The position numbers were made by a program, and so were the translations under genes. This document shows, piece after piece, positions 1 to 8,309 of a stretch of 64,000 nt of DNA. The notes under the pieces were generated by a model, which was not told the DNA's origin, made no database searches, and saw nothing but the letters and a program-made list of their open reading frames with translations. This DNA is from Alphaproteobacteria bacterium. Its GTDB lineage: Bacteria; Pseudomonadota; Alphaproteobacteria; UBA8366; Aestuariispiraceae. The stretch spans positions 3,232,001 to 3,296,000 of the forward strand of contig JAWPMN010000001.1 in assembly GCA_033344895.1 (NCBI GenBank), given 5' to 3'. Positions within the stretch are counted from its first letter, which is position 1; every line of letters starts with the position of its first letter.

Positions 1-1
1 C

Positions 2-214
2 CAGCCGATCGTGAAGAAGATCGTCACCGCCGCCAACCGCAGCGCCGACTGGTATGAAGGCTTTGCCGCAAGAATGGACCTGCCTGTCTGGGATTTCGCG
101 GACAGCTATATTCGCCGCGCGGGACGGATCGACGATGACCGCTTGCGCAAACTGGCGCCGCAATTCATGGCCGGGCTGGACGCCCATCGCGCGACGGAGG
201 GGACGGGCGCATGA
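2..214 (+). CDS. C-terminal end of a flavin-dependent aryl-CoA hydroxylase-like protein (partial)
   Basis: The reading frame is open from the window edge to a TGA at 212-214, so only about the last 70 residues are present. The pattern AANRSADWYEGF, then FADSYIRRAGRIDDDRLR, then LAPQFMA, resembles from memory the end of the monooxygenase domain of salicylyl-CoA 5-hydroxylase / anthraniloyl-CoA monooxygenase flavoproteins (AA-NSTEWFE... LLTRS-RI... LR...FVA). An aryl-CoA ligase and gentisate dioxygenase lie directly downstream, which fits a hydroxylase making gentisyl-CoA. The stop overlaps the next start as ATGA, indicating translational coupling. The start and the flavin-binding part lie outside the window, so the family call is an inference. 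Confidence 0.55.
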   Translation, partial: QPIVKKIVTAANRSADWYEGFAARMDLPVWDFADSYIRRAGRIDDDRLRKLAPQFMAGLDAHRATEGTGA

Positions 215-1788
215 GTGAGTACACAGATCTGGTTGCCGATGACTGCCCCGGTGCACGGGAGGTCTCGTTCTCGGTGCCGGAACGCTACAACGCGGCGTCG
301 ATCCTGTTCGACAATCTTGCCGCGGGGCGCGGTGCCAGGCCGGCGATCCTGACCGAATCCGGCGCCCTGACCTATGCCGATCTGTGCGTACGGGCCTGCC
401 GCATCGGAAACGGCTTGTTGGGGCTGGGCTGTCAGCGCGGTGAGCGGGTCATGCTGGTTCTGAACGACAGTCCGGATTATGCGGCCGCAATCTTCGGGGC
501 GCTGCGCGCCGGCCTGGTTCCGGTCCTTGTCAACACGCTGTCACCGGCGGATCAGGTTGCCTATTTCGTTGCCGATTCCGGTGCCCGCGTGGCCCTAATC
601 CATTCGGAACATCAGGCCCTGTTCGATGGGGCGGACGTGGCGCATCTGATCGCCCTGGACGGGGATGCAGGGCGCACCTGGGTCGATGGGCAATCTGCCG
701 ATCTGGCCGTGGCCGACACCCATCGGGACGACATGGCGTTCTGGATGTATTCGTCCGGTTCCACCGGGCGGCCCAAGGGCGTCGTCCATCTGCATCACGA
801 CATGGCCTATACGGTCGAGAGCTATGCCCGGAATGTCCTGGGCATTCGGGAGGACGATGTCTGCTTCTCGATACCGAAAATCTTCTTCGCGTACGGCTTC
901 GGCAATTCGATCACCTTCCCCTTCGCGGTCGGCGCCGCCACGGCCCTTCTGCCCGATCGTCCGACCCCGTCGCGGATCTTCGATATGATCCGTGCTTGCC
1001 GCCCGACCCTGCTGTTCGCGCTGCCGACAGTCTATACGGCGCTGATCAAGAGCGCCGAAGCCGCGACCGCCGATCTGAGCTCTGTCCGGTTGTGCATTTC
1101 CGCGGCGGAGGTGCTGTCGGGCGACGTCTTCAATGCCTGGAAAGACCGGTTTGGTCATGAAATCGTTGAAGGTCTGGGGTCGACGGAGGTCCTGCATATC
1201 TATCTGTCAAACACGGTGGACAGGAAGCGTCTCGGCTCTGCCGGTTTGCGGGTTCCAGGCTATGAATTGAAGCTGACCGACCGCGAGGGCAGGGCAGTGC
1301 CCCCGGGGGAGGAGGGGATTCTCTGGGTTCGCGGCCAGTCCTCCGCACCGTGCTATTGGAACCGCCCGGACAAGACGGCGGAGACCATGCGGGGTGGATG
1401 GATCTGGACCGGGGATCGGTTCACGGTCGATGAGGACGGGTTCCATTTCTTCCGCGGCCGGGCCGATGATCTGATCAAGGTCAGCGGCCAGTGGGTCTAT
1501 CCGCTGGAGGTGGAGCTTTGCCTGATTGAGCACCCGAAGGTTCTGGAATGCGCCGTCATGGGCTTGCCCATGGCCGACGGACGAACCACCCTGGCGGCGG
1601 TGATTGCGCCGATGCCGGGAGTGGACGGCGGTGATGCGTTGGGCGAGGAACTGAAAGCCTATGTGAAGTCCGAGTTGTTGCCATACAAGTATCCGCGTCA
1701 GATCCGTTATCTGGACAGTCTGCCCAAGACCGGAACCGACAAGATCGACCGGCAGGCCTGCAAGCGTCTGTTGCTGGAAGATGCTTGA
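211..1788 (+). CDS. benzoate-CoA ligase family protein (aryl-CoA synthetase)
   Basis: This 525-residue protein belongs to the ANL adenylating enzymes and should activate a benzoate-type acid to its CoA thioester using ATP. The AMP-binding P-loop YSSGSTGRPKG is at about residues 180-190, the adenylation motif GLGSTE follows near 318, the hinge/ATP motif WTGDRF near 406, and the catalytic lysine lies in PKTGTDKIDR (K511). The length matches benzoate-CoA ligases. It starts at the ATGA overlap with the upstream hydroxylase-like gene. Its neighbours suggest that it activates salicylate or another hydroxybenzoate for hydroxylation to gentisate; the exact substrate cannot be read from the sequence. 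Confidence 0.88.
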   Translation: MSEYTDLVADDCPGAREVSFSVPERYNAASILFDNLAAGRGARPAILTESGALTYADLCVRACRIGNGLLGLGCQRGERVMLVLNDSPDYAAAIFGALRAGLVPVLVNTLSPADQVAYFVADSGARVALIHSEHQALFDGADVAHLIALDGDAGRTWVDGQSADLAVADTHRDDMAFWMYSSGSTGRPKGVVHLHHDMAYTVESYARNVLGIREDDVCFSIPKIFFAYGFGNSITFPFAVGAATALLPDRPTPSRIFDMIRACRPTLLFALPTVYTALIKSAEAATADLSSVRLCISAAEVLSGDVFNAWKDRFGHEIVEGLGSTEVLHIYLSNTVDRKRLGSAGLRVPGYELKLTDREGRAVPPGEEGILWVRGQSSAPCYWNRPDKTAETMRGGWIWTGDRFTVDEDGFHFFRGRADDLIKVSGQWVYPLEVELCLIEHPKVLECAVMGLPMADGRTTLAAVIAPMPGVDGGDALGEELKAYVKSELLPYKYPRQIRYLDSLPKTGTDKIDRQACKRLLLEDA

Positions 1789-1815
1789 CCATTTGTCGAT
1801 GAGAGGAACGTCATC

Positions 1816-2850
1816 ATGAGCGAAACCAAGCCGATCACCGCCGAACGCCAGGCCTTCTATGACGAGATCCGACCGCTGAACATGACGCCGCTCTGGGAGG
1901 TGCTGCACGCCCTGGTGCCGAAGCAGCCGGCGACCCGGGTTCAACCGGTTCGTTGGCGGTATGACGATGTCCGTCCCTTTCTGATGGAAAGCGGCAGCCT
2001 GATCACGGCCAAGGAGGCGGAGCGGCGCGTTCTGATCCTGGAGAATCCGGGCTGTCCGGGGGAAAGCGCCGCGACCGGCACGCTGTATGCCGGATTGCAG
2101 TTGATCCTGCCGGGTGAGATCGCGCCCTGCCATCGGCACACCCAGTCCGCGCTGCGTTTCGTGATGGAAGGAGACGGCGCCTATACCGCCGTCGATGGTG
2201 AGCGCGCGGTGATGCGGGAGTTCGATCTGATCCTGACACCCAGCTGGCAATGGCATGACCACGGCAATGACAGTGACGGGCCGATGGTCTGGCTGGACGG
2301 GCTGGATATTCCGACCCTGAGATTTTTCGACGCCGGCTTCGCCCAGCAGGGTAATGACGAATACCAGTTGGACCGGCGCCCGCCGGGGTTCAGCCGCGCG
2401 CAGTTCGGCCGCAACATGCTGCCCGTCGGGTTCGACGCGCCGAAGACCAGCCCTGTCTTCCACTATCCCTATGCCGAATACCGGCAGGCGCTGGAGGACA
2501 TGAAGGGGTCAACCGAATGGGACCCGCATCAGGGACTGAAGCTGGAATTCATCAATCCGTCGACCGGTGGCCCGATGATGCCGACGATTTCCGGGTTCGT
2601 CCAGTTGCTGCCGAAGGGGTTCTCCACCAAGACCTACCGGGCGACGGATGCCATGGTCTGCACTGTCGTCGAAGGCAGCGGCAGTGTTGTCGTCGGAGAG
2701 GCGGTCTATGACTTGAAGCCGCGTGACGTTTTCGTCGTGCCGCCCTGGCACAGGCAGGCCTTCGAGGCGCGAGAGGACCTCGTTCTGTTTGTCTTCTCGG
2801 ACAAGGGCATGCAGGACTCTCTCGGCATCTGGCGCGAAGAGCGCATCTGA
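1816..2850 (+). CDS. gentisate 1,2-dioxygenase (bicupin)
   Basis: This 344-residue bicupin cleaves gentisate with O2 and ferrous iron to maleylpyruvate. The N-terminal cupin carries the iron-ligand pattern PCHRHTQSALRFVMEG at about residues 105-120 and the third histidine in WQWHDHGN near 145. A second, less conserved cupin occupies the C-terminal half, with PPWHRQAFEA near 310. The N-terminal segment (LNMTPLWEVL, then RWRYDDVRP) is typical of gentisate dioxygenases and distinguishes them from 1-hydroxy-2-naphthoate dioxygenases, although those remain an alternative. AGAGGAAC precedes the ATG. It sits 27 bases after the CoA ligase, in the same operon. Confidence 0.9.
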   Translation: MSETKPITAERQAFYDEIRPLNMTPLWEVLHALVPKQPATRVQPVRWRYDDVRPFLMESGSLITAKEAERRVLILENPGCPGESAATGTLYAGLQLILPGEIAPCHRHTQSALRFVMEGDGAYTAVDGERAVMREFDLILTPSWQWHDHGNDSDGPMVWLDGLDIPTLRFFDAGFAQQGNDEYQLDRRPPGFSRAQFGRNMLPVGFDAPKTSPVFHYPYAEYRQALEDMKGSTEWDPHQGLKLEFINPSTGGPMMPTISGFVQLLPKGFSTKTYRATDAMVCTVVEGSGSVVVGEAVYDLKPRDVFVVPPWHRQAFEAREDLVLFVFSDKGMQDSLGIWREERI

Positions 2851-2870
2851 CGAAGGCGAGAGGAAAGACA

Positions 2871-3224
2871 GTGTCCGTCACGATCTACGGCATCAAGAAC
2901 TGCGATACGATGAAGAAGGCATTCGCCTGGCTGGACGGGCAGGGGGTCGGCTATGACTTCCACGACTACAAGAAAGCCGGCGTGACCCGTGAGGCGTTGA
3001 CGCGCTGGTGCGATGCGGCCGGATGGGAGAAGGTCCTGAACAAGGCTGGAACCACCTTCCGGAAGCTGCCGGATGAGGCAAAGGCGAATCTGGATCAGGA
3101 TAAGGCCATCGCCTTGATGGTCGACCAGCCGTCCATGATCAAACGCCCCGTTCTGGAAACCGGGGACCGCTCGGTCGAGGTCGGGTTCAAGCCGGACCGC
3201 TACGCCGAAATCTTCGGAAAGTGA
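2871..3224 (+). CDS. ArsC/Spx (YffB-like) family thioredoxin-fold protein
   Basis: This 117-residue protein has the ArsC/Spx fold, beginning TIYGIKNCDTMKKA with one N-terminal cysteine (C11), no CxxC pair, and the YffB-type RPVLETG segment near residue 99. YffB-like proteins are thought to bind glutathione, but their reaction is not well established. The start is a GTG preceded by GAGAGGAAAG. It lies 20 bases after the gentisate dioxygenase and 55 bases before the ring-fission hydrolase. That is where a glutathione-dependent maleylpyruvate isomerase might be expected, and none is visible. A role in the pathway is inference from position only; it may simply be a housekeeping thiol protein. Confidence 0.8.
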   Translation: MSVTIYGIKNCDTMKKAFAWLDGQGVGYDFHDYKKAGVTREALTRWCDAAGWEKVLNKAGTTFRKLPDEAKANLDQDKAIALMVDQPSMIKRPVLETGDRSVEVGFKPDRYAEIFGK

Positions 3225-3279
3225 CGGCGGTCAGCCGCCAAAAGGGAAACCGCGCCGAGAGGCCGCCACAGAGGATTGA

Positions 3280-3984
3280 ATGACCATGAGTTATGTTCTG
3301 CCGCCGCCGCCCGTGACTGCCGTGCCTGTTCAGGGGGGCGGCGATTTCCCGGTGCGCAACATCTATTGCGTCGGTCGAAACTACTGGGCGCATCGCGAGG
3401 AAATGGGCGTTTCGGATCGCGATCCGCCGTTTTTCTTCACGAAATGCCGGGATGCCATCGTCTACTGCCCGCCGGACGCGACGACGGATATCGCCTATCC
3501 GCCGGAAACATCGAATCTGCATCATGAGATCGAACTCGTCGTCGCGATCGGCAAGGAAGGGTTTCGGATCAGCCAGGCCGATGCCCCGGCACATATCTAT
3601 GGCTATGCCATCGGGCTGGACATGACGCGGCGCGACCTTCAGGGCGCCGCCAAGGAGAAGGGCCGTCCCTGGGACAACGGCAAGAGCTTCTTTCAGGCCG
3701 GTCCGGTCGGGGAAATCGTTCCGATGTCGAAGACGGGCGAGATTGCCAAGGGTCGCATCCGCCTGTCCGTGAACGGCGAGATGCGTCAGGATGCCGAAAT
3801 GGATGAGATGATCTGGGATGTTCGGGAGACCATCGAGGATCTGTCCCGGTTCCACACGCTTTATCCCGGCGACCTGATCTTCACCGGAACGCCCGCCGGC
3901 GTTGGCGCGGTCGTTCCAGGGGATGTGATGGAAGGATCGGCAGACGGTGTCGGTGCTCTCTCTGTCCGGATTGTGAAGCCGTAG
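3280..3984 (+). CDS. fumarylacetoacetate hydrolase family protein, probable fumarylpyruvate (or maleylpyruvate) hydrolase
   Basis: This 234-residue protein has the single-domain FAH fold. It shows the N-terminal IYCVGRNYWAHREEMG typical of fumarylpyruvate hydrolases, the metal-ligand segment HHEIELVVAIG at about residues 83-93, and TGTPAGVGAV near 205. It would hydrolyse the ring-cleavage product to pyruvate and fumarate. No separate maleylpyruvate isomerase is in view, so the enzyme may act on maleylpyruvate directly, or the isomerase is elsewhere. The ATG at 3280 is preceded by GAGGA; a second in-frame ATG at 3286 is possible. It is the last gene of the aromatic operon. Confidence 0.85.
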   Translation: MTMSYVLPPPPVTAVPVQGGGDFPVRNIYCVGRNYWAHREEMGVSDRDPPFFFTKCRDAIVYCPPDATTDIAYPPETSNLHHEIELVVAIGKEGFRISQADAPAHIYGYAIGLDMTRRDLQGAAKEKGRPWDNGKSFFQAGPVGEIVPMSKTGEIAKGRIRLSVNGEMRQDAEMDEMIWDVRETIEDLSRFHTLYPGDLIFTGTPAGVGAVVPGDVMEGSADGVGALSVRIVKP

Positions 3985-4100
3985 GCGGAGATGATGAATC
4001 GTTTCTCCTTGCGGCAAAGGGACGAAATGATTTAGGCTTAAAAAGTTGAAGCTTGAAATATAATGATGGGATTGCATGCAACATAGCGCAGAAATCCACA

Positions 4101-4131
4101 TTGCGGATTAGTGTGGGTGCACTATAGTGCA
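4101..4131 (+). promoter_or_regulatory. candidate liv-operon promoter with a 14-bp palindrome over the -10 box
   Basis: A TTGCGG box (4101-4106) and a TATAGT box (4123-4128) are spaced by 16 bases. The -10 box lies inside the perfect palindrome TGCACTATAGTGCA (4118-4131). A second palindrome, TTGCATGCAA, lies upstream at 4072-4081, and an isolated perfect TATAAT occurs at 4059-4064. An operator over the promoter of the transport operon is the simplest reading. The rest of the 3985-4278 gap is non-coding; a 9-bp hairpin with one bulged base (4235-4258) sits just before the ribosome binding site. Promoter and operator are inferred by eye. Confidence 0.5.
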
Positions 4132-4278
4132 GCAAGGCCGATGGGTGAGGATGGTAAGTCGGAAGTTGACCAAGCGGGCGCTTGACCCCGTATGCGCTTC
4201 CGCGTTCTCCTTGACCCATGGGTTTCGACGCGATGGGCATCCGCCCTTCGGATGTCCCAATATCAGGGAGGTATGGGT

Positions 4279-5472
4279 ATGAAGAAAACGTTGCTGGGTG
4301 CCGCACTGGGCGCCGTAATGATGGCGGCGCCGGCTTTCGGTGCCAGCCATGGGGAGCCGGTGAAGATCGGCTTCGTGACCACGCTGACGACACCGGCCGC
4401 GGTGATCGGCAACGACATGAAGAACGCCTTCGATCTCGCGCTGGAGCATATCGGCGGCGAGATGGGCGGCCGCAAGGTCGAAGTCATCTATGAAGATGAC
4501 GGTTTCAAGCCGGAAATCGGCAAGCAGGCTGCCGATAAGCTGGTGAAGCAGGACAAGGTCGACTTCGTCACCGGGTTCATCTGGTCGCACGTTCTGCTGG
4601 CGTCGTCCAAGTCTGTCCTGGACAGCGGCACGTTCCTGATCAGCGCCAATGCGGGCCCGTCCCAGCTGGCCGGCCGGGGCTGCCATGAGAATTTCTTCTC
4701 CGTTTCCTGGCAGAATGACCAGACGCCGATGGCGCTGGGTGAAGCCTTGAATGCCAATGGCGTCAATTCCGTCTACATCATGGCGCCGAACTATGCCGCC
4801 GGTAAGGACATGGTCGCCGGCGTTGAGCGCACCTTCAAAGGCGAAATCAAGGGCAAGGACCTGACGAAATGGGGTGCCGACGCGCAGCTCGATTTCTCGG
4901 CGGAACTGGCCAAGGCGAAGGCTTCGGGCGCCGAAGCGATCTGGGTCTTCTACCCGGGCAAGGCGGGTGGTGCCTTCATTCAGCAGTACACCCAGGCCGG
5001 TCTGCAGGACACCCTGCCGCTCTACTCGGTCTTCACGGTGGACGCCCTTTCGCTGCCGCGTCTGAAGGACGCCGGTCTGACGGGCGTGCTGGGCAGCCGC
5101 GCGACGCAGCATTGGTCGCCGGATCTGGACAATGACGCGAACAAGAAGTTCGTGGGCGATTTCCTGGCGAAGCACGGTACCTACCCGTCCTTCTACGCCC
5201 AGCAGGCCTACGATGCGATGATGCTGATCAAGTCGGCGGTTGATGCCGTTGGCGGCGATCTGTCCGACAAGGACGCGGTGCGTGCGGCGATGGCCAAGGC
5301 CGATTTCGCCTCGACCCGCGGCAGCTTCAAGTTCGGTAACAACCACTTCCCGATCCAGAACTTCTACCTGCGTGAAGCGGTTGAAGATTCGGAAGGGCGC
5401 TGGACGACGAAGGTCGTTTCGACGGTGTACGAGGATCACCAGGATCCGCACGCCGCCGATTGCGGTATGTAA
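4279..5472 (+). CDS. ABC transporter substrate-binding protein, LivJ type
   Basis: This 397-residue periplasmic binding protein belongs to the leucine/aromatic-acid binding family (peripla_BP_6). A Sec signal peptide, MKKTLLGAALGAVMMAAPAF, is followed by mature sequence VKIGFVTTLTTPAAVIGNDM. The ATG at 4279 is preferred over ATG 4273 because GGGAGG at 4266-4271 is correctly spaced for it, and the signal peptide begins there. It precedes two permeases and two ATPases, so it captures the substrate for the importer. The adjacent gentisate genes suggest an aromatic acid or a related carboxylate rather than branched-chain amino acids; this is contextual inference. Confidence 0.9.
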   Translation: MKKTLLGAALGAVMMAAPAFGASHGEPVKIGFVTTLTTPAAVIGNDMKNAFDLALEHIGGEMGGRKVEVIYEDDGFKPEIGKQAADKLVKQDKVDFVTGFIWSHVLLASSKSVLDSGTFLISANAGPSQLAGRGCHENFFSVSWQNDQTPMALGEALNANGVNSVYIMAPNYAAGKDMVAGVERTFKGEIKGKDLTKWGADAQLDFSAELAKAKASGAEAIWVFYPGKAGGAFIQQYTQAGLQDTLPLYSVFTVDALSLPRLKDAGLTGVLGSRATQHWSPDLDNDANKKFVGDFLAKHGTYPSFYAQQAYDAMMLIKSAVDAVGGDLSDKDAVRAAMAKADFASTRGSFKFGNNHFPIQNFYLREAVEDSEGRWTTKVVSTVYEDHQDPHAADCGM

Positions 5473-5489
5473 TCGCGCAGAAGTTTCCG

Positions 5490-5526
5490 GCGGGGCGGGC
5501 CATGGACGGTCCGCCCCGCTGTTTTT
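5490..5526 (+). terminator. intergenic hairpin with T-tract after the substrate-binding protein gene
   Basis: GCGGGGCGG (5490-5498) pairs perfectly with CCGCCCCGC (5511-5519) across a 12-base loop and is followed by TGTTTTT. It looks like a Rho-independent terminator. It lies between the binding-protein gene and the permease gene, which would let the binding protein be made in excess of the membrane components. Confidence 0.75.
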
Positions 5527-5636
5527 CCCCACAAGAAGTCGGGCACGATCCGTGGGGACGGTTTTTTTGGGATACGGGATAGTGCCTCGACCGGTCCGGC
5601 TCACGCGGGCCGGATCGATGGGGCGGGGATGAGTGA

Positions 5637-6560
5637 ATGGATACGGCGCTCCTCATCACGCAGTTGCTCAACGGTTTGCAACTCGGCGTGTTGTTGTTCC
5701 TGCTGGCGGCGGGACTGACCCTGATCTTCGGGATCATGGACTTCATCAATCTGGCGCATGGCTCCTTCTACATGGTCGGCGCCTATATCTGCGGGACCCT
5801 GGTCGCGTTGCTGGACAGCTTCGTTCTGGGGGTGCTTCTGGCGATTCCGCTGACCCTGGCAGTGGGCTACGTCGCGGAACTGATCGTCGCGCGAACGCTT
5901 TATGCTCGCGACCACCTCGACCATGTTCTGGCGACCTTCGGCCTGATCCTCATCTTCGACACGGTGGTGCATCTGTTCTGGGGCGCCGAGGGCATGGCGA
6001 TTCCGCTGCCCGACTGGCTGAACGGACAGATCGCCCTCAGCGAGACAATTCTGGTCCCGACCTACCGGGTTGCCATCATTCTTGTTGGCCTTGCGGTCGC
6101 CCTCGGCCTTTACGTTTTGGTGACCCGCACGCGGATCGGGATGCTGATCCGGGCAGGGGCATCCAACCGCACCATGGTTCAGGCGCTCGGCGTCGACATC
6201 AAGCGGCTGTTCTCGCTGGTCTTCGCGGCCGGCGCAGCCATCGCCGGCCTGGCCGGGATGATGGTCTCCCCAATCACCGAGGCATCGATCGGGATGGGCA
6301 ATGACATCATCATCGTCGCCTTCGTCGTGATCATCATCGGCGGCATCGGTTCCGTTAAAGGGGCCTTCGTCGGTGCGCTGATCGTCGGCATGATCGAAAC
6401 GATGGGCCGATCCTATCTGGACCAGCTGATGAAACTCTTCATGTCGGATCAGAATGCCGAAACCGCGGCACCTGCGGTTTCCGCCATGCTGATCTACATC
6501 CTGATGGCGGTGATTCTGGCGGTGCGCCCGCAGGGTCTGTTCCCGCCCCGCGTACGTTGA
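5637..6560 (+). CDS. livH: branched-chain-type ABC transporter permease, LivH family
   Basis: This 307-residue integral membrane protein has about eight hydrophobic segments. It carries the LivH hallmark sequences GLTLIFGIMDFINLAHGSFY at about residues 25-44 and IRAGASNRTMVQALGVDIKR near 170, the cytoplasmic loop that contacts the ATPases. It forms the inner-membrane channel with the LivM-like partner. The ATG at 5637 follows a G-rich stretch. Its stop overlaps the region just before the next permease, so the two are co-translated. Confidence 0.92.
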   Translation: MDTALLITQLLNGLQLGVLLFLLAAGLTLIFGIMDFINLAHGSFYMVGAYICGTLVALLDSFVLGVLLAIPLTLAVGYVAELIVARTLYARDHLDHVLATFGLILIFDTVVHLFWGAEGMAIPLPDWLNGQIALSETILVPTYRVAIILVGLAVALGLYVLVTRTRIGMLIRAGASNRTMVQALGVDIKRLFSLVFAAGAAIAGLAGMMVSPITEASIGMGNDIIIVAFVVIIIGGIGSVKGAFVGALIVGMIETMGRSYLDQLMKLFMSDQNAETAAPAVSAMLIYILMAVILAVRPQGLFPPRVR

Positions 6561-6583
6561 GCGGAAGCGAAAGGACGACAACG

Positions 6584-7558
6584 ATGAACGCTTCCGACAT
6601 TCTCACCCCCAAGGGTCTGATCGCGGTTCTGATCGTGGTGCTGCTGGGTGTCATGCCCATCCTCACGAACATCACGGACCAGGCCTTCTACCTTGATATC
6701 GCCACCCGAATTCTGATCCTCGCGATCGCCGCGGTCAGCCTGAACCTGATCCTCGGCTATGGCGGGATGGTCAGCTTCGGTCATGCGGCCTTCATCGGGA
6801 TCGGCGCCTATGCCGTCGGTATTCCGATCTACTACGATCTGTATTCGGGCTGGCTGCACTTCCCGCTGGCAATCGCCGTAAGCGCCCTCTATGCGCTGAT
6901 CACCGGCGCGATCAGCCTGCGCACGAAGGGCGTGCACTTCATCATGATCACCATGGCCTTCTCGCAGATGGTCTTCTTCCTGTTCATCTCTCTGGAGGAG
7001 TATGGCGGAGACGACGGTCTGCTGATCTGGTCCGACAGCGAATTCGTCGATGGCCTGGATGTCGACGATCCGACGACCTTCTATTACCTGTGCTTCATTT
7101 CGCTGATGGGGGTGCTCTACCTGGTGCATCGCATCGTCAATTCGCGCTTCGGCCGGGTCATTCGGGGCTCGATGTCGAACGACAAGCGGATGAAGGCGCT
7201 GGGCTATCCGACCTACGGCTACAAGCTGACGGCCTATGTCATCTCCGGTGCGATCTGCGGTTACGCGGGCGCGCTGATGGGGAACTTCACCAATTTCATC
7301 AGCCCGGAGATGATGGGATGGACCCGGTCCGGTGAGTTGATCTTCATGGTCGTTCTCGGCGGCTCTGGAAGCGTCATGGGCCCGATCTATGGCGTGCTGT
7401 CCTTCCTGCTTCTGGAGGAGTTCCTGCCCGACATCATGGATCTGTTCGCCGATGGCGCCGGTATCTACTGGCACCTGCCATTCGGCATTCTGCTTGTGCT
7501 GATCGTTCTGTTCGTGCGCGGCGGGATCAACGGGCTTCTCGACAGGTGGAACCGATAA
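6584..7558 (+). CDS. livM: branched-chain-type ABC transporter permease, LivM family
   Basis: This 324-residue permease has the LivM motifs LNLILGYGGMVSFGHAAFIG near residue 52 and a coupling-loop segment RGSMSNDKRMKALGYPTYGY near 196. The frame also opens at a TTG at 6557, but ATG 6584 is preceded by AAAGGAC at good spacing and is the better start. The stop TAA overlaps the next gene's ATG (TAATG at 7556-7560). It pairs with the LivH-like permease. Confidence 0.92.
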   Translation: MNASDILTPKGLIAVLIVVLLGVMPILTNITDQAFYLDIATRILILAIAAVSLNLILGYGGMVSFGHAAFIGIGAYAVGIPIYYDLYSGWLHFPLAIAVSALYALITGAISLRTKGVHFIMITMAFSQMVFFLFISLEEYGGDDGLLIWSDSEFVDGLDVDDPTTFYYLCFISLMGVLYLVHRIVNSRFGRVIRGSMSNDKRMKALGYPTYGYKLTAYVISGAICGYAGALMGNFTNFISPEMMGWTRSGELIFMVVLGGSGSVMGPIYGVLSFLLLEEFLPDIMDLFADGAGIYWHLPFGILLVLIVLFVRGGINGLLDRWNR

Positions 7559-8307
7559 TGACGACACTTCTCGAAGTACGCGACCTGCAGAAGAGCTTCG
7601 GCGGGGTACATGCAACCAAGAACGTGTCCCTCGATGTGCTGGAAGGTGAGGTTCATGCCGTCATCGGCCCGAACGGTGCCGGCAAGACGACCCTGATCTC
7701 CCAGCTCTGCGGCGAGCAGATGCCGGATTCCGGACGTGTCCGGTTCGCCGGCAAGGACATCACCCGTGCCTCCGGCCCGGCGCGTGCGCATATGGGCATC
7801 GCCCGGTCGTTTCAGATCACGACCGTTTTCCAGGACATGACCCTGCTGGAAAACGTCTCGGTCTCTGTTCAGGCGCATGACGGTCATTCCTTCCGGTTCT
7901 GGGCCAATGCCGGCCGCGACGAGGCCCTGAATGCCAAGGCGATGACCTACCTGAAGGAAGTCGGGCTGCAGGATAAGGCGCATGTTCTTTCGCGTGAGGT
8001 TTCACACGGCGAACACCGTCAGCTCGAAATCGCCATGGCGCTGGCGACCGAACCCAAGATGCTGCTGCTGGACGAGCCGATGGCCGGCATGGGAACGGAG
8101 GAAAGCCAGCGCATGATCGAGATCCTGAAGCGGTTCAAGGGACATAAGACGATGCTGCTGGTCGAACACGACATGGATGCGGTCTTTGCCCTGGCCGACC
8201 GGATTTCCGTTCTGGTTTATGGCGAAGTCATCGCCACCGATACGCCGGAAGCGATCCGCGACAATGAGGCCGTCCGCCAGGCCTATCTGGGCGAGGAGGC
8301 TGCCTGA
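7558..8307 (+). CDS. livG: ABC transporter ATP-binding protein, LivG family
   Basis: This 249-residue ATPase has Walker A GPNGAGKTT (residues 37-45), a signature region VSHGEHRQLEIAMAL that is a LivG-type variant of LSGGQ, Walker B MLLLDEPMAGM, and the switch histidine in LLVEHDMDAV. It drives the importer with the LivF-like ATPase. The ATG at 7558 overlaps the livM stop and is preceded by AGGTGGA, so an upstream in-frame GTG at 7546 is less likely. Confidence 0.93.
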   Translation: MTTLLEVRDLQKSFGGVHATKNVSLDVLEGEVHAVIGPNGAGKTTLISQLCGEQMPDSGRVRFAGKDITRASGPARAHMGIARSFQITTVFQDMTLLENVSVSVQAHDGHSFRFWANAGRDEALNAKAMTYLKEVGLQDKAHVLSREVSHGEHRQLEIAMALATEPKMLLLDEPMAGMGTEESQRMIEILKRFKGHKTMLLVEHDMDAVFALADRISVLVYGEVIATDTPEAIRDNEAVRQAYLGEEAA

Positions 8308-8309
8308 TC

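Noticed and set aside
4118-4131. Possible NtrC binding site
   Set aside because: The half-site resembles TGCAC/GTGCA, but the total length is 14 bases rather than the longer NtrC consensus, and it overlaps the -10 box of a sigma70-type promoter.
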